64,000 bases of DNA from Histomonas meleagridis. Lineage: Eukaryota; Parabasalia; Tritrichomonadida; Dientamoebidae. Below the pieces are notes generated by a model that was given only the letters and a program-made list of their open reading frames with translations, had not been told where the DNA came from and made no database searches. Positions 49,722-59,036 of this stretch are shown here, piece after piece. The first letter of the stretch is position 1. Every line of letters begins with the position of its first letter. A program made the translations under genes and the position numbers. The stretch lies in NCBI GenBank assembly GCA_020186115.1, contig WSYJ01000060.1:2356001-2420000 (forward strand). The letters are read 5' to 3'.

Positions 49722-51857
49722 ATGAAAAAAGATTACTCAATACATGAATTACAGAATAACATCCTAAAGCTACAAGCACAAGTAAACTTTAGTGATCATT
49801 TTCAGAAAAAAAGGCTCTTATTCGAACCAAATTCATTTATCAAGCAATACAGTATCCTTCTAAAAAACCAATTAATTTCAGCATGTTGCACATCAAGTTA
49901 TATTTGTGGTATGAATGACATTGATGATAAAGTTTCGTTTGTAAAATTATTTCAATTTTATTCGATATTTAAAGTAAACCCACAAAGTGTTGAACAATTT
50001 TCTTCCAATGTATTTTCGTATGCTCAAATGTTTCAGCAAACAATACAAAATATAATATTTAGAAATGAAATGGCAACTTTCACAAAATGTATTATGAATT
50101 ATTTTGTAGAGGTTACACCGGATTTAATTCTATTTGCACATACTACATTCCCATCACTTTTTTGTTTTTTTACTCTTCCTGAAACATTTAATTTTGCTTT
50201 ATCAGTTCTTAAAACAATGATAGTATACGATAGACCACAAGTTATCTGTCATTTTATAAGCTCATTCTATGAGTCATATCCAATGTTTTTAACTTCATTG
50301 TTTGAAAAATATGATGAACTTACATTTTCACTAGACCGAAAATTAACACCGATGATGGCATTTCATAACTTGATTCTTTCCATTCAATATGCATGTACTT
50401 TTTTAACCAAAGAACATTTCAGACTTGCACAAAATTGTTATTCAGATAAAGAACTTTTCTCACTTACATTTATTTATACACTTCTTATTCCACAAATGGA
50501 ACTTCGTGGTTATGATCCCAAAATCATTGAAGCACTTCTTTATGTGTTTAACAACAAGGACACCCCATCATTCCATCGTCTTGTCAAAGTGTTTACTACG
50601 CCTCAAATCACCCGACCAATTACTCTTTCAATATATGGTGGTTTTCCTTTTATGAACTTTGCAATACCAGAAAATAAAAAATCAGGAGTACCATTTTATT
50701 CAAGTGCTTATGAAATCCTTTTATTAACCGAAATCATCTGTAAATATTTAAATGATGAGAGCCAACTTAAGCAAGTATATGAAGGAAGGAAAAAGCTCAT
50801 TCAAAGAAACCTCATCAATAATATATACAATTGTCAACTTTATGGTACATCACTTCTCGATCCTAGCAATAAAATCAAACAGATGTATGAAAAAGGGTTT
50901 TTATTAGATATACCTAATGAATATAAAATCGATAATAATCAAGAATACGATCGATTTTTCATGAAGATATTAAAGCAAGCCAATCTTAAGCTTGCGAATC
51001 CATTCGAGCATTTTCGCAAATTATTTTTAAGCAAAGACTTATTCACGTTTAAAAACTCATTAATATTTGATGAGAAATTTCAAATATATTCATATAAACG
51101 AATCGCAAATGAATATATAACTAAACTTCGAAGATACGACGCATATTTTGCAATTCATGAATGCATTAAAGCAATTGAACAATTAATTAAATCATCCAAA
51201 CAAATGTTAAATGAAATAATGCCTTATGCAACATTATCATATAAAGAAGAACTTAAAATCGAGAAAGAAAATGATTATTATGATGAATATGAAGAAGAAA
51301 ATGAAGAAAATTTTGATAATAATAATAATAATAACAAAATGAATAATGCAATTAATTTTTGGGCTTTTTTGCTTGACAAGAATGAAAATGTTCCACAAAA
51401 TGAAATTGTCGATGACTTTTCTCTATTATTAGTTAATAATCAAAACGATTGTCATTTCCTTAATGAAAACGAACTCCAAAAATTACACAAATATATGGAA
51501 TATGTACTTCATTCGAATAAAAGAATTGCAATTGTGAAAATCCCAAAAATTATTAAAATGCTTGAAAATAGATTTAGTTATTTGGGAAGTATGAGCAGAA
51601 TCGATTCGGCAATATATAACACATTGGTAAATATAACATTCGATTGCAAAAAGGAATTTGCGTCGTTGTTTTGCTTATACTTCAGAAATGCATTAGTTGC
51701 CGGAAATGGAAATCGGAGTATGAAAGCGCCGCATAACATTAGAAAAGAATGGAACCACTTGTACAGCTTAATCGGAATGTTTGTGCTGAATAATGATAAG
51801 AAGTTTGCACAGAGATTAAATGGATACTTTTTAAGGTTTAATGATAGCGACGAATGA
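49722..51857 (+). CDS. Unrecognised family protein, member 2 of 3
   Basis: A 711-residue paralog of the flanking genes. It shares the N-terminal helix (ELQNNILKLQAQVNF), LILFAHTTFPSLFCFFTLPETFNFAL (about 135-160), the invariant block starting CHFISSFYESYPMFLTSLFE (about 176) and FSLTFIYTLLIPQ. C-terminal to residue 500 it has a low-complexity acidic/asparagine insert (DEYEEENEEN then a run of Asn) absent from the others, followed by a shared helical region. There is no catalytic motif I recognise. It is divergent from member 1 and convergent with member 3. The function is unknown. Confidence 0.75.
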   Translation: MKKDYSIHELQNNILKLQAQVNFSDHFQKKRLLFEPNSFIKQYSILLKNQLISACCTSSYICGMNDIDDKVSFVKLFQFYSIFKVNPQSVEQFSSNVFSYAQMFQQTIQNIIFRNEMATFTKCIMNYFVEVTPDLILFAHTTFPSLFCFFTLPETFNFALSVLKTMIVYDRPQVICHFISSFYESYPMFLTSLFEKYDELTFSLDRKLTPMMAFHNLILSIQYACTFLTKEHFRLAQNCYSDKELFSLTFIYTLLIPQMELRGYDPKIIEALLYVFNNKDTPSFHRLVKVFTTPQITRPITLSIYGGFPFMNFAIPENKKSGVPFYSSAYEILLLTEIICKYLNDESQLKQVYEGRKKLIQRNLINNIYNCQLYGTSLLDPSNKIKQMYEKGFLLDIPNEYKIDNNQEYDRFFMKILKQANLKLANPFEHFRKLFLSKDLFTFKNSLIFDEKFQIYSYKRIANEYITKLRRYDAYFAIHECIKAIEQLIKSSKQMLNEIMPYATLSYKEELKIEKENDYYDEYEEENEENFDNNNNNNKMNNAINFWAFLLDKNENVPQNEIVDDFSLLLVNNQNDCHFLNENELQKLHKYMEYVLHSNKRIAIVKIPKIIKMLENRFSYLGSMSRIDSAIYNTLVNITFDCKKEFASLFCLYFRNALVAGNGNRSMKAPHNIRKEWNHLYSLIGMFVLNNDKKFAQRLNGYFLRFNDSDE

Positions 51858-52113
51858 TATTAATGTTTGAAATTTTATTATGATATTAAATTATTTAATA
51901 TATATTAATATTTTTTTTTTGTTAAAAGTTTTAATGTGAAATCTAATTTTGACTTTGAAGTGTTCCATATTGATGACTTTGATCTTGCTTATTCTTTTTT
52001 AATGATATGTATAGTCGAAGATAAATTTAATAATAAGGAAACTATTTTCACAGTCGACGTTGACTTGAAAGTTTAATCGTTTGCACACTGAATCAGAATA
52101 CATATATATTGAT
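51858..52113. other. 3' flank of family member 2
   Basis: AT-rich, no gene or motif seen. Confidence 0.4.
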
Positions 52114-52309
52114 ATATCTTATCTTGTAATGTAAGTACTAAAAGTTATTTTTTTAATGTTAGTTCATATTCAATTAAAACAAACAAAATGTTTAATTATA
52201 TGTTACTATTTTGATATATCTTGTAATGTAATTACTAAAAGTTATTTTTCTAATGTTAGTTCATATTCAATTATAACAAACAAAATGTTTAATTATATGT
52301 TACTATTTT
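52114..52309. repeat. 97-bp tandem duplication between convergent genes
   Basis: Two copies with period 97 bp. ATGTTAGTTCATATTCAATT begins at 52156 and again at 52253. It ends at the stop of family member 3. Copies differ by a few bases. Confidence 0.85.
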
Positions 52310-54325
52310 TCATGTATCGTTCCTTAAGAACTTGCTGAACTTATCACTGAGTTCTCTATTTTTCCTAAACACGAACCTTCCCAGCAGCTTAAATACCCCG
52401 AGCCACCCGAGTCGTATTGCCTTAGGCACATTTATTGATCCATCGATACCGTTATCTACGTACTTAAAGTAATAGCAGAAGTACATTGCGAATTCATATT
52501 TGCAATTACTAATAATCGACAGAAATGCGTTAAACAGAATCAAATTCGATTCATTTGACTCTTTTTCATATGAAAATCTGTTCATAAGCATTGTAACTAT
52601 TTTCGGAACAGTTATTATTACAATTCTTTTATTAGAGCTCAAAATGGACTTCATAATTGTTTGTAATTTTATTATTTCTTTCTCAGACAAATAATATATA
52701 TTATCATCATTAACTAAGTAATAAACTAATTCATCATATATTTCATCATATAAAATTTGGTTTTTGTCTTCAATTATTTTCCAGAATTTAATTTCGCCAT
52801 TAATCGTTACATTGTTTTTATCATCTTTTATGTCATTAACAACATACGGCATCATTTCGCTTAAGTTTTGTTTCGCCATATCTAATATTTGTTCGATGAA
52901 TTGGATACATTCCGTTAAACATAATAATATTTCATATCTTCGGATTTTCGTTATATATTCATTCGCAAGTTTTTTTAGTGCGTAAATTTGGAATTCTTCA
53001 CTCGCAATGATTGACGTAGTGTTTGAGTTCTTACTTTTAATACTAGCAATGATTTGATCCATAAAATCTAATGGATTAATCTTTTGCTTCGCTGCATTCC
53101 CAATTAATGTATGAAAGAATCGATCAAATTCTTGATTCGGAATTATTTTGAAATGTTCTTGGATATTAAATAAAAAGCCTCGTTCATAACGCTTCATCAT
53201 GACGCTATTAGGCTTTAATAATGATTGCGAATAAAGACGACAATCATAAATTTTATAGAGAATTTTTTTGCGTGTAAATTCTTTAAACGTTTTCTTGATT
53301 TGCTCTCGATTCGAATCATTCGAAAATAACATTTCATACGTGAAAAGAATTTCATACGATGTGCCATAAAATGGTACCCATGTTAATAAAGCAGAACTTT
53401 TGGGTAAAGCTAAATTTAAATAGGGGAAACCGCCATACTTTGAGAGGATAATTGGTTGGGTAAAAGTGGGGTTCGTAAATATTTTGACAAGACGATGGAA
53501 CGATGGAATATTTCGGTTATTCGATACAAAAGTTAACGTATCTATTAACGTCTTATCATAATTACGAATTTGAAGTTGTGGAATAAGAAGTGTATCGATG
53601 AACGTAAGTGAAAAAAGGTTTTCATTTGTAGTATAACAATTTTGCGCAAGTCTGAAATGTTCTTGTGTTAAAAATTTACATGCATGTTGAATGGAAAGAA
53701 TTAAATTATGAAATGCTATCATTGGCGTTGGTTCTCTACCAAGTGAAAATGTAAGTTCATTAAGTTTTTCAAACAATGAAGTTAAAAACATTGGATATGA
53801 CTCATAAAATGAGCTTATAAAATGACAGATAACTTGAGGATTGTTAATTACAACTAATGTTTTAAGAACTGATAAAGCAAAATTAAATGTTTCTGGAAGA
53901 GTATAAAAGCAAAAAAGTGATGGAAATGTTACATGCGCAAATAAAATTAAATCAGGTGTAACTTCTGTAAATTGAATCACAATAGATTTGATAAATTTAT
54001 CCATTCGGCTACTAAAAACTATGCTTTGAAGAGACTGTTGGATTAATTGCGAATAAGAACAAATGCCCCACTGTGTAAATTGTTGAACTTCTTTTGAATT
54101 GAACTCAGAAATTGCTGTATATGGAATCTTTATACCTTCTTCACCAGAAAGAAAATTTGAAGTGATATAAGCCGCTGTTTGAATTTTTTTAATTAGATTA
54201 TCGTAACAGGTCATTAAAGATTTTGTCTCATCTTGAGTTTTTAAAACATTCTTACTGTTCCGAAAATTCATTTGCGCTTGTAACATTGAAATAACATTCC
54301 GCATTTCTTGAATTCCATATTCCAT
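52310..54325 (-). CDS. Unrecognised family protein, member 3 of 3
   Basis: A 671-residue paralog with the same order of blocks: N-terminal helix (MRNVISMLQAQMNFRN), LILFAHVTFPSLFCFYTLPE, CHFISSFYESYPMFLTSLFE followed by the variant KLNELTFSLGREPTP, then LTFIDTLLIPQLQIRNYDKT, then a stretch shared with member 2 (HRLVKIFT and ILSKYGGFPYLNLALP). The C-terminal half is helical and diverged. No known domain recognised. ACCGAAAACCGTTAATCCG and AGCCGTTTAAAAAA lie 30-70 bp upstream of the ATG. Confidence 0.75.
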   Translation of the reverse strand: MEYGIQEMRNVISMLQAQMNFRNSKNVLKTQDETKSLMTCYDNLIKKIQTAAYITSNFLSGEEGIKIPYTAISEFNSKEVQQFTQWGICSYSQLIQQSLQSIVFSSRMDKFIKSIVIQFTEVTPDLILFAHVTFPSLFCFYTLPETFNFALSVLKTLVVINNPQVICHFISSFYESYPMFLTSLFEKLNELTFSLGREPTPMIAFHNLILSIQHACKFLTQEHFRLAQNCYTTNENLFSLTFIDTLLIPQLQIRNYDKTLIDTLTFVSNNRNIPSFHRLVKIFTNPTFTQPIILSKYGGFPYLNLALPKSSALLTWVPFYGTSYEILFTYEMLFSNDSNREQIKKTFKEFTRKKILYKIYDCRLYSQSLLKPNSVMMKRYERGFLFNIQEHFKIIPNQEFDRFFHTLIGNAAKQKINPLDFMDQIIASIKSKNSNTTSIIASEEFQIYALKKLANEYITKIRRYEILLCLTECIQFIEQILDMAKQNLSEMMPYVVNDIKDDKNNVTINGEIKFWKIIEDKNQILYDEIYDELVYYLVNDDNIYYLSEKEIIKLQTIMKSILSSNKRIVIITVPKIVTMLMNRFSYEKESNESNLILFNAFLSIISNCKYEFAMYFCYYFKYVDNGIDGSINVPKAIRLGWLGVFKLLGRFVFRKNRELSDKFSKFLRNDT

Positions 54326-54356
54326 TACGAGAAAAACTTCTTCTTGTTTTTAGCAC

Positions 54357-54395
54357 CGAAAACCGTTAATCCGAAGCCGTTTAAAAAAAATGCCG
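54357..54395 (-). promoter_or_regulatory. Promoter motifs of family member 3
   Basis: Two ACCGTT/GCCGTT-type words (GAAAACCGTTAATCC and AAGCCGTTTAAAA) lie close upstream of the minus-strand ATG at 54325. Confidence 0.4.
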
Positions 54396-54481
54396 ATCAA
54401 AATCTGACAAATCAGACTTATGAAAGTTTTTTGAAACAAAAAAATATATTTTATAAATTTATTTAACAATAAAAAAAATAT

Positions 54482-57400
54482 CTAAGCAATACATTGCAAA
54501 AATTGCTTTTTCAAAATTTCGTCAGAAATGTTAATCACGAATTTAATTTGTTCAATTTCAGCTACATTTTGTTCCTTATCAGCAACAATTGGATCGCATT
54601 TAACACTTTTAACTTGATCGTGTAGACAAGCTTCGACGTATTTAAGATATTCGTCATAAGTGTAATCGGACAAATTAGTAATATCATTCAGTTCATTAAT
54701 AAGATCAACAAACAAATCCGAATCTTCTTGTGAAATACGCCACGGGCGTTTTATATTCGGCGGAACGTCAACAATATCAGTGAAAAGAGCTCCAGTTTCT
54801 TTCTCTCTTTTAATCTTTTCGAACTTTTGCTCAGTGAAAAATGATTTTACATATGTAATGAATTCGGACTCATTACGCTGAACGGGCCTTGATGCGAAGG
54901 AAAGCGTTTTCGTGATTGGAGCAGGCGCTGGGCGCTGCTGCTGCTTTGTGCCACCGACAAGTGAAGGCTTAGGCGCAGTATTGTTGTTTTGCTTTGGTGC
55001 AGAATTTGTATTATTATTTGATAAAGAATTCGAATTCTTTTGTCCTAATGAAGAATTATTTTGTTTAGCTGAAGTTTTATCTGTTGCATTTATTGGCGAT
55101 GTTAAAGTGTTCATTTCAATGTCGTTATTTTTCTTTGATGAAGATGTTTTCGTTTCGCTGTTATCTGACTCTGACTCTGAAATAGATATAAATTCGTCTG
55201 GAATTTCGATGTCCAAATCTTTATGAATATCATCTTTTGAATTATCAGACAATGAAGTATCAATTTCCACTTCTATATCAGATGGCAATTTGGTTTCGAT
55301 TACATCTGATCCAGAAATAGAAGAAGAAGTATTATTATCAACAATAACATCATCCACTTGTGATATATTAACTTCAAAATTATTGACTATTCCACTTGTT
55401 GGAAATGATAATGATTCCATATCAAATCCTACGTCCATTGATGACTTATTAATTGATGGAATTACTTCGTTACTATTTTCAACTGTTCCTGAAATTAGAT
55501 CAATTGAATCGGGTAATGTCGCAATATAATTTGTCGAAGGCTTATTCGAGATTGTATTATTTTTGTTGAGTTTGTCATTAGTCGATGATAAGTCATCAAC
55601 AATTTCCGTTGATAATGTTAATTTGCTTTTGTCATAAGTGTCGTCATCGGATTCAGTTGAAGAAGCGAAATCATCAACAATTTCGATGCCTGAAAAAATC
55701 GAATCATTGTTTCTGTTTGCTTTTGTTGGCGTATCGAAATGATTAATTATTTTTTCATTCGAATTGTTATTATCTTCTGTAGGTGAATTGAAATCGTCAA
55801 TTATTTCACCATCTGATTTACTATTGCTATTATTTTTATCTTTGTCTGATTTAGATGGTGAATTGAAATCATCAATTACATTTTCATTAGTTTTATTATC
55901 AATTTTATCTGATTCTGTTGGTGAATTGAAATCGTCAATTATGTCAATATCCGAAATGTCGTTTTCTTTGCTTTTCTCTTTATCTGATTCTGTTGGTGAA
56001 TTAAAATCGTCAATAATTTCTATGTTTGATTTTCTATTATCATCGCTTGATTTCGATAATGAATTTAAATCATCAATCACATTTTCATTTGTTTTATTAT
56101 TATTATTACTTTTATCTGGTTCTGCAGGTGAATCAAAATCGCTAATTAATTCTACGTCAATAGGAGAATTGAAATCATCAGTTGATTTTAAGTCTGATTT
56201 ACTATCATTGTTGTTAATATCTTTTTCTGGTTCTGACGGTGAATTGAAATCGTCAAATATTTCTATGTCTGATTTACTATTACTATTATTTTTATCTTTG
56301 TCTGACTTTGATGGCGAATTGAAATCATCAATCAGTTTTATATCTGATTTACTATTATCGTTGTCAATATCTTTTTCTGGATCTGACGGTGAGTTGAAAT
56401 CGTCGATTATTTCAACATCAGATATAGTATTTTCTTTGCTTTTCTCTTTTTCTGATTCTTCTGGTGAATTGAAATCATCGAACATTTCTATGTCTTTACT
56501 ATTATTGTTATTATTGTCTTTGTTTGACTTTGTTGACGGCGAATTGAAGTCATCAATCTGTTTTATATCTGATTTACTATTATTATTGTTAATATCTTTT
56601 TCTGGTTCTGACGGAGAATTGAAATCACTAATTATTTCCATGTATAATTTATTGCCATTACTGTTTATGTCTTTTTCTGGTTCTGACGGAGAATTGAAAT
56701 CGTCAATTATATCAACATCAGAAATACTATTTTCTTTATTTTTATCATCAGATTTCACATGGGAATTGATATCATCAATTACATTTTCATTAGATATATT
56801 ATTATCTTTCGACTTATCTGATTCTATTGGTGAATTTATTTTATCATTTATTTCTTTGTCTGAAATAATTTTATCTTTATATTTATCATCAGATTCTGTT
56901 AAAGATATGAAATCTTCAATTGGATCTTTATCTAATATAAATTTGTTTTGATTTTTATTGCTTAGCAGTATTGTAGAATTGAAATAGTTTGATAATGATT
57001 TATTTGGAGATGCTTTTTGTGGAGGTGAATCATTTCCATTATATAATTCAATTTCATTTTTATTGATTTCTTCATCTGATGAAAATTTATTAATAATTTC
57101 TTTGTTATAATTTTCGTGTTCTGATACTGATGCAAAATCATCTGAAAGTTCTGTTTTTGTTTTTTTCTGATTTTCAATAATTGACTTTGTCAACGAAACA
57201 GATTCATTAATAATTCCATTGCTTTTATCTTCAGAGGAAGTAAAATTGTCCAAAATTTCATTGTTTGGTATATTCGCATCTTTAATTTCATTTTCAGATT
57301 TAGTTAAATTAGTAAAATCATTTGAATGCGATGATTTGTTTTCTTTATCTTTTGCATTTGTCTGTAATGAATTTGTATTAATGTATTTGTTGTTGTTATT

Positions 57401-58645
57401 TGTTGTTGGTTTCAATAAATTTTCATTTTTAGATTCAGGTAATTTCTTTTTATTATTTGTAATATTTTCCTTATTCGAATTTGGTTTCGCTAAATAAATA
57501 AAATCTTTAACTTTGTTACTAATTATTTTTTGAGATGAAGAAGAAATATTTTCTTTCTCTTCATATTTATTAATATCGGAATCAGTCGGTGTGTTACTTT
57601 CTTCCAGAAATTGGAAATCATTTTGAATTCCAATGTTTGACAATTTATCTCTACTTGATGATAAATGTTTTTTATTTATTTCTTCTTTGTTTATCTTATT
57701 ATTTGTTTTTATATTTTTATTATTTGATAAAATTTTTTCATTTTTCTTTGTGACATTATTTTTACTATTTGTTAAGTTGTTTTTAGCGACTTTTGTTTTT
57801 TCAAAAATATTATTTTTATTATTTGATAAAACTTTTTTATTTTCGCTTCCTGCGTCAGAAAGCGTTTGTTCAAACGTAATTTCATTGCTGATGTTTAACT
57901 TAAGTGGAATTTCTTCTTTAAATTTAAATTCATATGGTTTCTTTGGTTCCGATGGTTGACTTATATCTTCTACGTCTTCTTCTGATGAAAAGTCAAAAAT
58001 GCATTCGCTCCTTGAAATTGTTCCATTAATAATTTTTTCAAATGAACTTTGATCACTTTCATCAATTTTATACTGTGGCTTTTCTTTGTTTGTTTTTGAT
58101 GCGTTTCTTTGTTTATTTGACAAATTCGAAGTGGTCGAAAATAAATCATCAATGATACTATCAGAAATTAAAATCGATGGAGGCTTATTGGATATTGAAG
58201 AAAAATCAGAAGCTTCACTTATATCAGTGTCGGTAGAATTTGTTTTTGATGAATTCATCTTTGTTGGAATAATTTGAGGATGATTTACTGGATGATCTGC
58301 GAAATTTGAAGTCATTTGTCTGAGATGCCTTAACTGGATAATTTGCATTTGGTGCGTTTTTCTTAACCATCGAAAAAAGTAACGTTTTAATTGATTTGAT
58401 TGAACTTGTTTGTTCTTTAAAAATAAATCAAATTCTCTCCCAAGACGATTGGTGCTTCTATGTGAAGAGCTTGTTTTTGCTTTTGTTTTCGTTTTTTTCT
58501 TTGGTGGCAAATGTTGATTAGTTTTTTGTACTTTACTTGCTGGTTTTTTCTTCGTTTTGCTTGTTTGTTTTTTGGGTGTTCTTTCTATTTTTTCTGTTCC
58601 AGATTTGAGAAGTTTTAATGCAGATTTCCAGTGTATGTTGTTCAT
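54482..58645 (-). CDS. Large repeat-rich, probably disordered protein
   Basis: A 1387-residue protein with three zones. Residues 1-115 are very basic (PKKQTSKTKKKPASK), then LKRYFFRWLRKTHQ, a single stretch that resembles a centrin-binding Sfi1-type motif. Residues 120-1200 are rich in Ser, Asn, Asp and Lys, with many tandem units built on IIDDFNSPSEPEKD, giving regularly spaced S-P sites in acidic context. Residues 1250-1387 look folded (ESEFITYVKSFFTEQKFEKI, PNIKRPWRISQEDSDLF, YDEYLKYVEACLHDQ) and may be a conserved domain that I do not recognise. Inference: a cytoskeletal or chromatin-associated scaffold with heavy phosphorylation. Long ORFs on the opposite strand are shadows of the repeats. 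Confidence 0.8.
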   Translation of the reverse strand: MNNIHWKSALKLLKSGTEKIERTPKKQTSKTKKKPASKVQKTNQHLPPKKKTKTKAKTSSSHRSTNRLGREFDLFLKNKQVQSNQLKRYFFRWLRKTHQMQIIQLRHLRQMTSNFADHPVNHPQIIPTKMNSSKTNSTDTDISEASDFSSISNKPPSILISDSIIDDLFSTTSNLSNKQRNASKTNKEKPQYKIDESDQSSFEKIINGTISRSECIFDFSSEEDVEDISQPSEPKKPYEFKFKEEIPLKLNISNEITFEQTLSDAGSENKKVLSNNKNNIFEKTKVAKNNLTNSKNNVTKKNEKILSNNKNIKTNNKINKEEINKKHLSSSRDKLSNIGIQNDFQFLEESNTPTDSDINKYEEKENISSSSQKIISNKVKDFIYLAKPNSNKENITNNKKKLPESKNENLLKPTTNNNNKYINTNSLQTNAKDKENKSSHSNDFTNLTKSENEIKDANIPNNEILDNFTSSEDKSNGIINESVSLTKSIIENQKKTKTELSDDFASVSEHENYNKEIINKFSSDEEINKNEIELYNGNDSPPQKASPNKSLSNYFNSTILLSNKNQNKFILDKDPIEDFISLTESDDKYKDKIISDKEINDKINSPIESDKSKDNNISNENVIDDINSHVKSDDKNKENSISDVDIIDDFNSPSEPEKDINSNGNKLYMEIISDFNSPSEPEKDINNNNSKSDIKQIDDFNSPSTKSNKDNNNNNSKDIEMFDDFNSPEESEKEKSKENTISDVEIIDDFNSPSDPEKDIDNDNSKSDIKLIDDFNSPSKSDKDKNNSNSKSDIEIFDDFNSPSEPEKDINNNDSKSDLKSTDDFNSPIDVELISDFDSPAEPDKSNNNNKTNENVIDDLNSLSKSSDDNRKSNIEIIDDFNSPTESDKEKSKENDISDIDIIDDFNSPTESDKIDNKTNENVIDDFNSPSKSDKDKNNSNSKSDGEIIDDFNSPTEDNNNSNEKIINHFDTPTKANRNNDSIFSGIEIVDDFASSTESDDDTYDKSKLTLSTEIVDDLSSTNDKLNKNNTISNKPSTNYIATLPDSIDLISGTVENSNEVIPSINKSSMDVGFDMESLSFPTSGIVNNFEVNISQVDDVIVDNNTSSSISGSDVIETKLPSDIEVEIDTSLSDNSKDDIHKDLDIEIPDEFISISESESDNSETKTSSSKKNNDIEMNTLTSPINATDKTSAKQNNSSLGQKNSNSLSNNNTNSAPKQNNNTAPKPSLVGGTKQQQRPAPAPITKTLSFASRPVQRNESEFITYVKSFFTEQKFEKIKREKETGALFTDIVDVPPNIKRPWRISQEDSDLFVDLINELNDITNLSDYTYDEYLKYVEACLHDQVKSVKCDPIVADKEQNVAEIEQIKFVINISDEILKKQFLQCIA
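55640..56760 (-). repeat. In-frame coding repeats (DDFNSP units)
   Basis: About 18 units of roughly 22-30 codons, each beginning (I/F)(I/F)DDFNSP and continuing with an acidic or asparagine-rich spacer ending SKSD or similar. The DNA is itself repetitive, with a GATGATTTCAATTCNCC-like core on the coding strand. Confidence 0.85.
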
Positions 58646-59036
58646 TTTTCTTCCGTTTATTTTCTATTTGAAAGGTTTATTTTAATTATGTGAGTTTTTT
58701 TAACGGCCAATCGCACAAAATTTTATCGAAATGGAGAAAAAGTCGAAACGCATTCAAAATTCTGTATGGAAACAAGTTTGCAAATCATCAACTGATTAAA
58801 AAACCAACAAAACAATCAATTTCACGCATTATATTTAGCAACCATCATATGTTGCATCAAAAAATATTATAATTTTAATGCTTATGCTTTGAGTCTTCAC
58901 TTTTTTTAAGCAAGCGTTTCCTCTGATTCTTGTACAACATTAATTTAATTCTAATATTTATCACAAGCATTCATTTGCTTTTCGGTAATTTAAAAACAGA
59001 TAATTAATAATTTATAATTTCCTTTTAATCAAACAT
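58646..59036. other. Intergenic, promoter of the repeat-rich gene
   Basis: 391 bp without a gene. TTTTAACGGCCAATC near 58698 and CTTCCGTTTATTTTC directly before the ATG resemble the local motif. CGCATTCAAAATTC near 58749 is related to a word seen upstream of other genes. Confidence 0.4.

Noticed and set aside
55764-56951. 395-codon plus-strand ORF full of Leu and Ser (GELKSS repeats)
   Set aside because: It is the exact antisense of the DDFNSP repeats. Its regularity is inherited from the minus-strand gene, and it has no independent support.
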